64,000 bases of DNA, from NCBI GenBank assembly GCA_030762895.1, contig CM061065.1:73235676-73299675 (forward strand). The letters are read 5' to 3'. Shown piece after piece: positions 1-12,200 of this stretch (the stretch's first letter is position 1; the number at the start of each line of letters is the position of its first letter). Position numbers and translations under genes: made by a program. The stretch comes from Sophora flavescens (taxonomy: Eukaryota > Streptophyta > Magnoliopsida > Fabales > Fabaceae). The notes beneath the pieces are model-generated. The model had not been told where the DNA came from. It worked only from the letters and a program-made list of their open reading frames with translations, and did no database searches.

Positions 1-287
1 CCATCTGTTGAATTCCAAGGAGCTTCATCCAGCACTAATATCACCAGAGAGTGAGTACAAGGTGTGAGTGGAGTGTCCTGATGTTATTTATGTTCTGCTT
101 TTGAGAAACACACATCACACCTTAAGTAATGATTTCTCTTTTGGTAGGTTCTTCAGCGGCTAATGAGTGGGGTATTAGCTTCAGTACTAAGACAACGAGA
201 AGCTCAATGTCCTGTGATTCGATCGATAGCTCGGGAAATTTTAACTTGCTTGGTATTGCAACCTGTTATGAATTTGGCAAGCCCCGG
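1..287 (+). CDS. Exons at window start: C-terminal part of PXA domain
   Basis: Exon 1-61 reads HLLNSKELHPALISPESEYK and is spliced at GT 62 to exon 148-287, which begins VLQRLMSGVLASVLRQREAQ and ends in the split glycine codon of NLASPG. In this family the segment is the end of the PXA (PX-associated) domain, a helical membrane or lipid-associated region. A reading frame opening at the Met of position 163 is internal to the exon and should not be taken as a start. Confidence 0.85.
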
Positions 288-3200
288 GTATGTTGTTGAA
301 TATTTCGTTTTATATTTCATTTACTTTAGAAGTTTTCTTGTTGGGGAGGTGTGTCTTAACAATTTCTACCCGGTTGAGTTTGTTGCACCAATATTTCAAC
401 TATAAATGAAGACATTTTAAAGTTTTCTTTGCATTTTTGGAAGGTATTTTTGAACCATTCTTGGTATATATGTGGCTTAGGAAACCTTCCTACCATGGTT
501 TTGTTCTGGTTGTGGGCTGATAAGCTTGAAGGTCGAGAGCTGAAAGGGTAGATGGTTAAAAGCATGTGTTATTGGAACTTCCAGGCAGCAGCAAGTTTAA
601 GAAATTTGAGCATCTAAGAAGGGGCGAGGGGAAATATAAAGTATTGTGGAACGTTGAATGTTAGTAGGGTTGAGGTATGAGTCTGAGTATATGCAAAAGA
701 AGAAGAAGAATAATAAAAGGGGATGTCAATTAGTTACTGAAGAAGAGATACTTCAGGGCCAAATCTAGGACTTACTAATCTTATTAAATGTGATTATGAA
801 ACAACGGGTTTGGGTGTTTCCCATCTATTACACAAGGTTGTTTTATCAAAGAGCATTTTAGTGAGCTTAGAGATTTATAAAAAAAGTTACATGTAAGCTC
901 ACAAGTAACAAGCACAGGAAGCATCCCATAATCAATGCCCTAATCACCAATGTGAAGACTAAGGACCAAAAACATAAAATAAAACCTATGTGATGTGAAG
1001 ACTCAATGTACAATGATCAATGCCCTAATCATCAAAATCAGGAGTTAAAAAATACCATATTGTGAACTGCTCTGTGCATGTTTGGATTTATGTTGAAATG
1101 GACTCAAATGTCCGTTTGAGCTCACATTTTGGTGTACTGAAAAGTGTGTTTTTACGTTGAAACGTAAATTGATGGACACCCTAAGTGCCTAGACTATGAC
1201 TTACTAATTATTATGGAGAGTCTTCATTGATGCAGTCATGAAGAAGGTTTTCTCCCCCACCCCCAAGCATGTCTTTCTGTTTGTTTGGGGGACTGGAGAG
1301 TGGAGCGTAAAAGAAAGAAATTTCAGTGAAATTTTTTGAGTGCTTGTGATACCGTTATTTAATAAAAAAATAGCTTACATATTATTTTTTTACAGCTCAT
1401 CAATGAAAACTTTAAAAGAAAAATGATCAGTTGGACAAAAAGTAAGACACGTTATATTTTTATTGAAGAACAACACTATAATTACTTCAAAAAATTATGT
1501 AAGTTTTCTGAAAGAAATTGTATGTTACCTATAACAAGACTCTAGGGGGACTAACTCATTGGTTAATATATCTAACAACAACCTAAAAATAACTTATCTG
1601 TTTATCCAAGGAAAAATGTTTAGCATTTTCTCTAATTGAGATAATTGAGAACATTTTAATGCACAAACCTTATAAAAGCTGAATTTTCTTCCTGATATCT
1701 TGAACAGACCTATCATGTTGGTCATCTAATAATGAAAACATACTTGTCCTTATGATCAGGTATATCAATGAGCTGATTGAATCTCTTCTACTTGTACTTA
1801 ATGATTATGTTATTACAAGTTGGATGGGTGGTGGTGATGAGTCAACTACAACTCAAAATCAAGGTCATTCTTCTGCTGGTGGGGTTCCACATGATAATCA
1901 CACAACCTCAGCTGATTGGGCTCAAATACTGGAAGCTGCAACTCAAAGAAGAACTGAAGTTCTTATGCCTGAGAATCTTGACAACTTGTGGGCAAAAGGA
2001 AAGAATTACAAAAGGAGAGAGAATAAAAAGGGAAGATCTATGAATAAACCATTGAATAGTGTGGGTTCAGATTCACTACTAAATGTTGGAAGCATAAATA
2101 GGTCAGAGTCTCCACCAGATCATGACATGGAATTATGTTTAGAAACAGAACAGCACCAAGTTCATGAAGTGAATGATATAAAGGATGATGATGTTGCTGC
2201 TAATAAATATAAAACTTCACTTAAGAGATCTAGCAGTGCTTGTGCCTTGGGAATCCAACCTAATAAAGGAGGGTCCATAGTGTCAGAGTTCTACACCCAT
2301 GATGTTGAGAAGTATGGTGAAGGATTTCGGGGAAAGATTGCTGACGTGGTTGTTAGAAGAGAGGGGCATTTGGTTCCCAAGCTTCGGTGCCGGGTATGCA
2401 CTTTTTACTGTCAAACTTATGAGTTATGACTTATAAATATACTATCCTAAAAAATATGTTTGAAAAAAAATTTCTTTTTTAAAATAGTACTTATTTAACC
2501 TTTAGTTGCCTTAAAAACAAATTAACAACAATTCTTTTCTCAATTTTTTTCTTTTAATTCGTTCAGTTTTTGGATGAATAAAATACTTTCAAATTTAATT
2601 GTTATGGACTGTCAATGTAAAGATTTTTTACAGTTTCAACTAATCATGAATTGTCACATTATTAATAATAATAAACTTTTATAATAATTACCTTAAGTGT
2701 CATACATAAGATGATTTTGTGATTGTTTGACAGTAATAATACTTTACATTGATATTATATCAAAATTAAAATCATTTTTATCGTGATAGAAAAATAATGT
2801 CACAAAGAAGTTACGATTTAATTGTGATCCACTTTTAGTATAAATGTTTTTTACATTGTCAACCAATTATGCATTGCCACGTTATAAAAAAATATCCGAC
2901 TTTTATAATAACTACCTTAAAAATCATAGATACGTTGATCTATATTTTATTGACGGTGTAAAACACTTTATGCTAACAACATATCAAAACTAAACTGTAG
3001 AAGTTAATGGAAAATAATGACGAGAATAAAAATATTAAATGATATTCTTTTTTAACGAATCACCTCATTTATCAGTAACATTTAGGAATCTTATGAAATT
3101 TCTCAGTAATTTTGAAATTAATTAGCGTATAACAATTTAGATAAGTTGAGGGTATGAAAAACCAATTACATTTTGGCTTTGGGTTGTGATATTGGAAAGG

Positions 3201-6200
3201 CGGAAACGAAAACTCTTGAACATTTCTTTTTGTCATGTGATTGAGCTAGGATTATGAAGGAAATTTTACAAATTTACTAATAACATCTTTTTATGTCCTT
3301 CACTTGGCTACGCTATAAAAAAATTGCATGAGGATATGAATGTGATTAAATACAAGTGGAAGGGGATTGAGGTAGGCTTCTAACTTTGTTGTTTATTGTC
3401 TCTTTATACACTGCAGGTAATAGGAGCATATTTTGAGAAACTTGGTTCCAAATCTTTTGCTGTCTATTCAGTTGCAGTGACTGATGGGCTAGAAAAACTT
3501 GGTTTGTAAAAAGAAGGTAGAAGGTTTGGTTCTTCCTTTCATTTCTAGATCAGTGGAAGCATGTTTTTAGATTGCGATTGTTAACAACTAGGAAATTATG
3601 ACTGATATGGTCACAATGCAGCTGTAAAGATTATCAAAATCACAATATTGCGGTTGCAATCCTTGTGGTAGATCGCAATTTAAGACCATGAGTGGGACTG
3701 CAGGAGTTATGTTTGTTTGAATTTTGATATTTTACAGACAAAGTTAATTAGAACTTGGTTGACAAAGGTGGTAATGTTCGAAGTTTTAGTTTTAACCATA
3801 CAACAAACTACTGGGATCAATGATATTTTTTTATTGAATCATTCTCATTCCTCCATTTTTTGGTTTAAACTGATCCTTGATAGAGAATAAATACGATGGA
3901 GTTTCAATATTGTTTTGTTTCATATTTATATTTGTGCTTTGACATTACCAAACTTTATTTTGGTGGCATTCAGATACAGGAACTTTGAGAGATTGCATCG
4001 ACATCTAAAAGATATTCCCAATTACACATTACGTTTGCCTCCCAAAAGGATATTTTCCTCAAGCACAGAGGATGCTTTTGTGCATCAGCGTTGCATTCAA
4101 CTTGATAAATATCTTCAGGTATTTTTAGTCCTTGTATACAAGCCTACAACTCTTTATTAAAGAAATAGTTCCATGTTTACGTTTTTTAGTAGTTATATCA
4201 AAGCAGCAATTGTGCTGTCTTGCTTCAGGATCTTCTGTCGATATCTAATGTTGCTGAACAACATGAAGTATGGGACTTTTTGAGTGTTTCCTCAAAGGTG
4301 TACATCCATCTGCTTGGTATTTCTTATCATAACATCATATGAGTGATCATTATATTATTTCTGTTGGTACTTAAAGATGGGGAATGACAATCTAACAAAC
4401 TATGTTCTTCCTGTTTTCCCCTTGAAGAATTATTCTTTTGGGAAATCTTCTTCAATGATGAGGACCCTAGCAGGTATATATGGTTTTGACATCTTGGATT
4501 TTTGTCGTACTTGCAGTTTAAGTACTTTATAGATTTTTGCTGTGTGGTGACCTGAAAGTTATGATTCTATTGGCACTCCTATTGATATGCTGGATGTGTT
4601 TGTGAAATTTTGACTAGAAATTTTGTTTAGAACTTCTGAAATCAATATTAGTTTGTTGTTCCACCTCGTTACATCCAGATGCATGGTATGGGACTTGAGT
4701 CTTATATCGGAAGTATAGGATTCCAGTGTGGCCTTTATATGACATTGTGCTCTTGAATCACAATGACTATCTTTTCTGATGAAGTTCTCTTTAAGTTCAT
4801 ATCAATTGGTGTTAGAGTTTTTCACTATGTCTCTTATCTACAAACGAGCGGCACATTAGAAAGGCATGGGATTTGAGTGCCACGTTAGAAACTTAGAAGT
4901 ATAGGATTTTGATGTCTTTATACAGTTTTGAGCTTTCCAACCATAATAACTAGCTTTTGCTGCGGTTCTCCCAGGGTTTTATCAAAGGCAATATTAAGTG
5001 GGAGAGATTGGTTAAGGAATTAAAAGATGGAAAGTTTTGGAATCATAACTTTTAAATTTTAAATATACTGAATATAATTCATACTTTCTATCTTCATGTC
5101 CTTAACACTGGTTAGCATCTGTCTTTTTGCTTTTATTAGAGGCTTCAACCCTGTGAGATGGAGAATTGGAAGCTTTCGCCATTGTCATGGGCTGTTTGGT
5201 AAGGATAGAATGGGGGCCAAGGCAGCTGCATGATTTATTATTTTTAGCAACTGATTGAACCTTTCAGCTTATTAATTTTGGGCCTAACTCAGTCCCAAAA
5301 GCTAGCTCATAAGATGAGGATTGCCCACTACTTATAAGCTCTTATTAGACACTATCTCTAGTCAATGTGGGACTTGGGTTTTTCCCAATACACTCCCTCA
5401 CGCGCAGCACTATTGGGCTTGGTGCGTGGATAACATTGTGGGTGACCCAACAATGGATCTAGGATAGCTTTGATACCATGTTATGATTCATAGAGAGAGA
5501 GTAAAGAGAGAGAATATTCTGAATTTCATCTTTGTATTCACTGAATATTCTGATTTTCAGGATTCTAGTATATATACAAGTCTAGAACTTTCATCTTAAG
5601 TAACTGAATGGCTAAGTCAGTTACAACTAACTAATCGGGCAGGGATACAGTGTGCTGCACTGTATCACCTTACCATGTACTCTATCACACCCTCCGCAAG
5701 CTCAAGGTGACTGATCTATAGAAGAGGGATCAAGCACCTTGAGCTTGTCCCTTAAGTACTGAAATCTGGTAGGAGATAGGGCCTTGGTTAGCAAATCTGC
5801 ACACTGCTCTTCGGATGGAATGTGCAGCACTTGCAGCTGTTTGCTGATTACTCTCTCTCGGACAAAAAATAAATCAAGCTCCATATGCTTAGTACGCGCA
5901 TGTAGGATAGGATTATGAGATAGCGCAACTGTGCTCATGTTGTCACAGTAGAGAACTGGTGAGGGCAGCTGCACATGTAGCTCATGGAGGAGACTTTGGA
6001 GCCATATGATTTCTGCTGTTGTGGCTGCAAGACTTCTGTACTCAGCTTCGGTGCTCGAATGGGCTACTACAGTTTGCTTCTTGGCCCACCAAGAGACCAA
6101 ATTGGGCCCCAAAAGGATGCATTATCCTGACGTAGAGCGCCTGTCATCAGGATTAGATGCCCAGTCAGTATCAGAGAACCCAGTGAGCACAAGTGGATAA

Positions 6201-9200
6201 GCTGTGGTTGCTGGCTGAAGGTGTAGGCCATGAGTTAGGGTGCCTTTAAGGTACCTTAGTATGCGCTTGACTGCTGTTCAGTGGGATTCCAGTGGTTGTG
6301 CCATAAATTGACACACTTTGTTGACCGAGAAAGAGATCTCAGGCCTTGTGAAGGTGGCATACTGCAGTGCACCCACAATGGACCTGTAAAGTGAGGGATC
6401 CGAAAAGTAATCTGCACCAGTCTTGGACAGTTTGCTGCCACCAACCATGGGGGAGGAGATGGCTTTAGCTTCAGCCATTTTAGCACGAGATACGAGATCA
6501 TTGAGGTTCTTGGTTTGAGTCAGGAGAAGAGAACCCTTTGAAGTTTTCCTAACTTGAATGCCCAAGAAATAGTCCAGTCTACCTAATTGTTTGAGTGCAA
6601 AGTTGGAGTGGAGCCTGTTGATAAGCTGCTGAATGAGGGAAGAGGAAGTGCCCGTAATGATGATGTCATCAACATAGAAAAGCATGTAAATCACCTGAGA
6701 GTGATGGATGTAGGTGAATAAAGAGGGATCACACTTGCTGCCAATGAACCCAAGTGTCAAGAGGGCACCTTTGAGCTTGTCAAACCAAGCCCTTGGGGCT
6801 TGTTTCCAGGCCATATAAGGCCTTATGCAACCTGCAGACCAGATTTGAACCATTTGAGGAAAATCCCGGAGGTTGCTCCATGTAGACCTCTTCTTCTAGA
6901 TCACCATTCAAGAAGGCGTTGTTCACATCCTGTTGTTGAAGGGGCCAGCCATGTGATAGTGCAAGAGTTAGGATAACCCGAATGGTGGTGGGTTTAACAA
7001 CTGGACTGAATGTCTCTGTGTAGTCAAACCCCGGCTGTTGATGGAAGCCCTTTGCTACAACCGATAGCCTATCTTTGAGGTGGGAGAGGAACCAAAGTCC
7101 AAGTGGAGTTCTTGATGAGAGCATCATATTCGGCCTTCATGGCTGAGTACCAATCCGGATCAGCAAAGGCTTGTTTTACAGTTTTGGGTTCTGTATGGGC
7201 TAGGAGAATGGTGGGGTTTAGGCATGGCTTGACAATGCTATTCGTGGATCTAGTGGTCATGTGATGTGTGTTAATGGGTCTAGCAGTGGAAGATGAGGTG
7301 GGGAAGGGAAATATGGTGCTAGGGATGGTTGGAGAGGAGTCAAGGGTGCTGGAACCTGATGGTGCAGCAGGAGAGGGATTGGTTGGAAAGGTAGGTGGGG
7401 ATAGGTTGAGGGGAGATGAAGGACCAGATTGTGGGTCCTCGGGCAGGGCATTTGGTGGTGTGTTATTAGGTGGTGGTGAGTTAATGGGGAGGATAATTGG
7501 TGATGGGTTATTGGGTGGTGGTGAGTTAATGGTTTGTGGAATTAAAGGAATGGGTGAAAGACAGTGAGAGGATTGAGTTGGAGTGGGGTCTTTAGTGCCA
7601 AATAGTTCATGATATGGAAATCTAAGCTCATTAAAGATCACATCCTTGAAGATAAAGTTCCTTCCAATATGTGAGAGACACACATAACCTTTGTGAGAAG
7701 TAGAATAGCCTAGGAAGACACACTCATGGGATCTAAACTCAAGTTTATGATGATTGTAAGGCCTAATGAGGGGAAAACAAGCACATCCAAAGGTTTTAAG
7801 AAAATTGTACTCAGGAACTTGACCCAGAAGCTTAGTGTGTGGCACTTCCTTGTGTAGGGAGGCCGTAGGCAACCTGTTTATTAGATAGACATATTAGATA
7901 GACAGCAGTGAGGAAGGCACGATCCCGGTATTTGAAAGGGAGGGATGCAAGGGCTAGGAGAGTAAGTCCAAACTCCACAATATGCCTGTGCTTGCGTTCC
8001 ACAACACCATTTTGGTGGTGTGTGTGAGGACAAATGACACGGTGAATGATCCCACATTCTTGTAGGATCTTGGGAAATGAACAAAATTCACCATCCCAAT
8101 CTGTTTGGAGGGCTTTAATCTTTGTGTTAAATTGTAGCTCAACCATTGTTTTGAAGTTAAGAAAGGTTGGTAGAGCTTCTGATTTCTTTTTAAGAAGAAA
8201 GAGCCAAGTAAATCTTGTGTTGGCATCATTAAAGGAGATATAATACTGAAAACCAGTGGATGAAACAAAAGGGGCAGGTCCCCATAAGTCACTGTAAACA
8301 AGTTCAAACGGATTACTGTAAATTGTATTAGATTGAGTAGAAGGGAGGCGATGAGCCTTTCCAAGATAGCAAGATGAACAAAAATCAAAAGTTTTATTGC
8401 TGATAGGAAGATTACAGTGTTGTAATACATGCCTTAGTGTGTTTTTATTTGGATGGCCTAATCTTAGATGCCATGTGTTCAGTGATACATGTGCTGTATT
8501 GACTGGTGGAATGAAAGAAACATTACAAAAAGATGTATTATGACTAGAATTAGAAGTGAGACTCTGCTGGGGAGAAGATGAAGATCCGTGAACTGATAGA
8601 GTCCATCAGCCCCAACCTCTCCGCGAAGCAATACTTCATTGGTAACCTGAGATTTTACAAGACATTTGTCAGAGTGGAATTCAAATAAAACACAATTGTC
8701 CCTAGCAAACTTACTTACACTAACTAGGTTCTTGGTAATTTGAGGAACATGTAAAAGATTACTGAAAACTAATTTGACATTAGAATTGGTAGGAGAATTA
8801 AAGAAAGTAGAACCGGAAGAAGAGATTTGTAAACCTTGACCGTTACCCACTAGGATTTGATCTGAGCTTTCATAAGGCATGGGTTGCTGGATGTTTTGAG
8901 GGATAGGGGTGACATGGTGGGAGGCACCCGAATCAGGGTACCATTGATTTGGGAAGTTATGGTTGTCAGAGGTGGTTAGCATGGCTTGGGGTGTGACTGA
9001 GGGTTGGGGAATGAAGGGCTGTTGCTGTCATGGAGGTGGGTTCGGTTGGGGTTGCAGGCAGAAGTGATTAGGGTTTGGATTAGGGTTTTGTTGTTGGGGA
9101 GTGAATTGCTAATCGAATCGGTGCCAGCACGCAAGGCGTCATGGCCAAATTTACGGCACAACTGACATTGGACAGAGCTCCGACCATCGTGGCCTCGACT

Positions 9201-12200
9201 GCGTCCACCACGCCCGGCTCGATAGTTCTGGTTGGAGGAAACTGAGTAAAGCTGCTGATTCTGAGCCACGAGTGCTTGAGGTGTAGCATTCAAATCAATG
9301 GTGGAGGTGGCTACATTCGCAACATTCACTGTAGCTGTTGCTCTCAAATTGTTCTGCCTATAGCGATCGAGGCACACTTCTTGTGCCAACAACAGAGCTT
9401 CCAGTTCGTCTAGATCAGAGGAATTGTATCGATTGCTTATCAAGTTGATTAGGGAATCGTATTCCTCGATGTTAGTGAGTATGAATAGATCAGTTAGTAG
9501 ATTGTTAGAGGTAGTTAGGATTCTGTTAGACTCTGCTGAGTCAGCTAGAATCAGTTACTGATACCAAGCTATTATAAATAGCTTCTCGCTCTGTATTGGT
9601 TAATCATCAATTACATAATACAATTTCAGATTTTCTCTCCCTCTCGATTCTCTCTTTCTCTTCTTCACTCTCTGTATCTGTTTCTAATATGGTATCTAGA
9701 GCTTCAAAGTTCTAGGCCATGGCTTTCGCAACTGAAACTGATCCACCGCCGCCACCGCCACCGGCGCTGTCGCAATCTTCTCTACCTAACTTCGCTTCGA
9801 TTGTTACAGTGAAACTCACTGATAACAATTTTCTTCACTGGAAACAAGTCGTAGAAGCTGTAATTTGAGCAAATCGCCTTGAACGCTTCTGTGCGTGCCC
9901 TAGAATTCCACCGCGGTATCTCTCTGATGAAGATCGTGTTTCCGATCGTGTTAATCCCGAGTACTCGGCTTGGGAGGCACAGGATCAACACCTGTTCATA
10001 TGGATGCTGAACACTCTTTTCGATTCGATGCATGCGTGTGATTGGTTGCGCTCACGCTTGGGAACTCTGGGACGATATTCATAATCATTTCAATGCGCTG
10101 ATGAAAGCTCGTGGTGCGTAGCTGAGATCTGAGTTGCAACACATCACAAAGCCGATCGCAAGATCAATGAATATTTGTTGAGGATCAAAGCAATTGTTGA
10201 TTGTTTGGCTTTGATCGGGAGCCCTATCACTCTTCAAGAGCACATCGATGCAATCCTTGAAGGACTTCTAGAAGATTATCATCTCCTGTTCCCTACGATT
10301 GAATCGCATCTAGGTCAATACTCGGTTGCAGAGATTGAAGAACTTTTGCTCTCTCATGAATCTCGTTTGGAACGGTTGAAGGCTAAGACTGCGATTGACA
10401 CCTTCTCTGTCATTGTAGCTCATACAGCTACTCAATCACCTCACAATTCCAACAATTTGCCACATCAGGTGATCAATTCTCAGCCTCAATCCTCCTCCAA
10501 TTCATCCAACATAATAATCAGTTTTCTAATCCTAATTCCACTTTTCCATCATCCGGTAATGGCTATCGTGGTGGCCACCGTGGCTGAGGTCGAGGAGGAA
10601 GATACTATAATCGTGGAGGAATTGAGTGCCAAATTTGCCATCGCACTAATCACACTGCAGATAATTGCTACTATCGGTTTGATCAGCAATACACAACTCA
10701 AGGGAATCCACCTTATCAGTCCCAGTCCCAGTACTATGCACCACCTCCTCAGTCTCAGAACTCTTCTCAGTATTATGCACCACCTCCTCAGTCTCAGAAC
10801 TCAAACTTTGTTCAGTATCCTCATCAACCGAATCAGCAAGCTCCCAACTCAGCCAATCTGCCACCTCTGTTGCCACTACCTTGGCATAACTCAGCCTTCT
10901 CAGGCCTCTCAATCCGGTGGTCCTATGGCAATGGTTGCTGCTGGTCAAAGTCCTATGACTATGGTTGCCTCTGGATCCGGATCAGATTCTAACATGTGGT
11001 ATGTTGATAGTGGTGCCACACATCATGTTACCTCTGATATGGCTAATCTTAAGCAACATTCTAACACTAGTGGCCTAGATCAAGTTTTCATGGGTAAAGG
11101 ACTTGGCCTCTCAATTAATTCAATTGGTTCTGCTTATTTCATTTCACCTTTTGATACCATAATCACATTGACACTCAAAGATATTCTATATGTGCCTAAA
11201 ATCACCAAAAATCTTCTTAGTGTCAGTAAGTTCTCACAAGATAACAATGTTTTCTTTCAATTCTATTCTCATGAGTGTTATGTCATTTCTCAGGTCACTA
11301 AGCAAGTTCTCCTTGTTGGCCAAGTCAATCCTCAAGGTCTATATGTCTTTCCAAGCCTTACAGTAGCTGCCCAGACTTCCTCATTGTCACCACAATGTCT
11401 TAGTGTATCTAGATCTAGTCCTTTGAGTTGTAATCTCTTAGGTTCATATGTAAATAAAGAAGTTTCTTGTAACTCTGTTTCTAGCAATAGCAGTAGCATC
11501 ACTCATACTAATGTGCCTAATTCCTATTACGTTTGGCATTGTAGGTTAGGTCATGCCAATGATGCTGCCTTGAAAACTGTTCTACAACATTGTAACCTAC
11601 GATATATGAATAAAACAGTTCTTGATTTCTGCACTGCTTGTTGTTTTGGTAAATCACACCGACTGCCCTCTAATCCCTCTACTTCTGTGTATAATAAACC
11701 ATTTGAACTGCTTTTCCTTGATCTTTGGGGACCATCACCAGTTCATTCAACCACTGGACACTCATATTATTTGTCCATTGTTGATGCTTATTCCAAGTTT
11801 ACTTGGCTGTTTCTCTTAAAACAAAAGTCAGAAACATTAAGCATCTTTAAACAATTCTTAGAGTTTGTCAAAACTCAGTTTCAAACTGTGATTAAGTCTT
11901 TCCAAACAGACTGGGGTGGGGAATTTCGCCCCTTTGGCAAGTTTCTTGCTGAATTAGGCATTTTTCACAGGATCATTTGTCCTCACACTCACCATCAAAA
12001 TGGGAGTGTTGAGAGAAAGCACAGACACATTGTTGAAACAAGGCTTGCTCTTCTTTCTCAAGCCTCACTTCCAATGAAATTCTGGGATTATGCTTTCTCT
12101 ACTGCCACCTATCTCATCAATAGGTTGCCTACCCCAACTCTTTCAAATAAAACTCCCTTTGTTGTTCTATACAACAAAGACCCTGATTATTCCTTCCTAA

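Noticed and set aside
7268..7567. 99-aa plus-strand Gly/Val-rich frame
   Set aside because: Antisense of the Pro/Ser-rich linker of Copia element 1.
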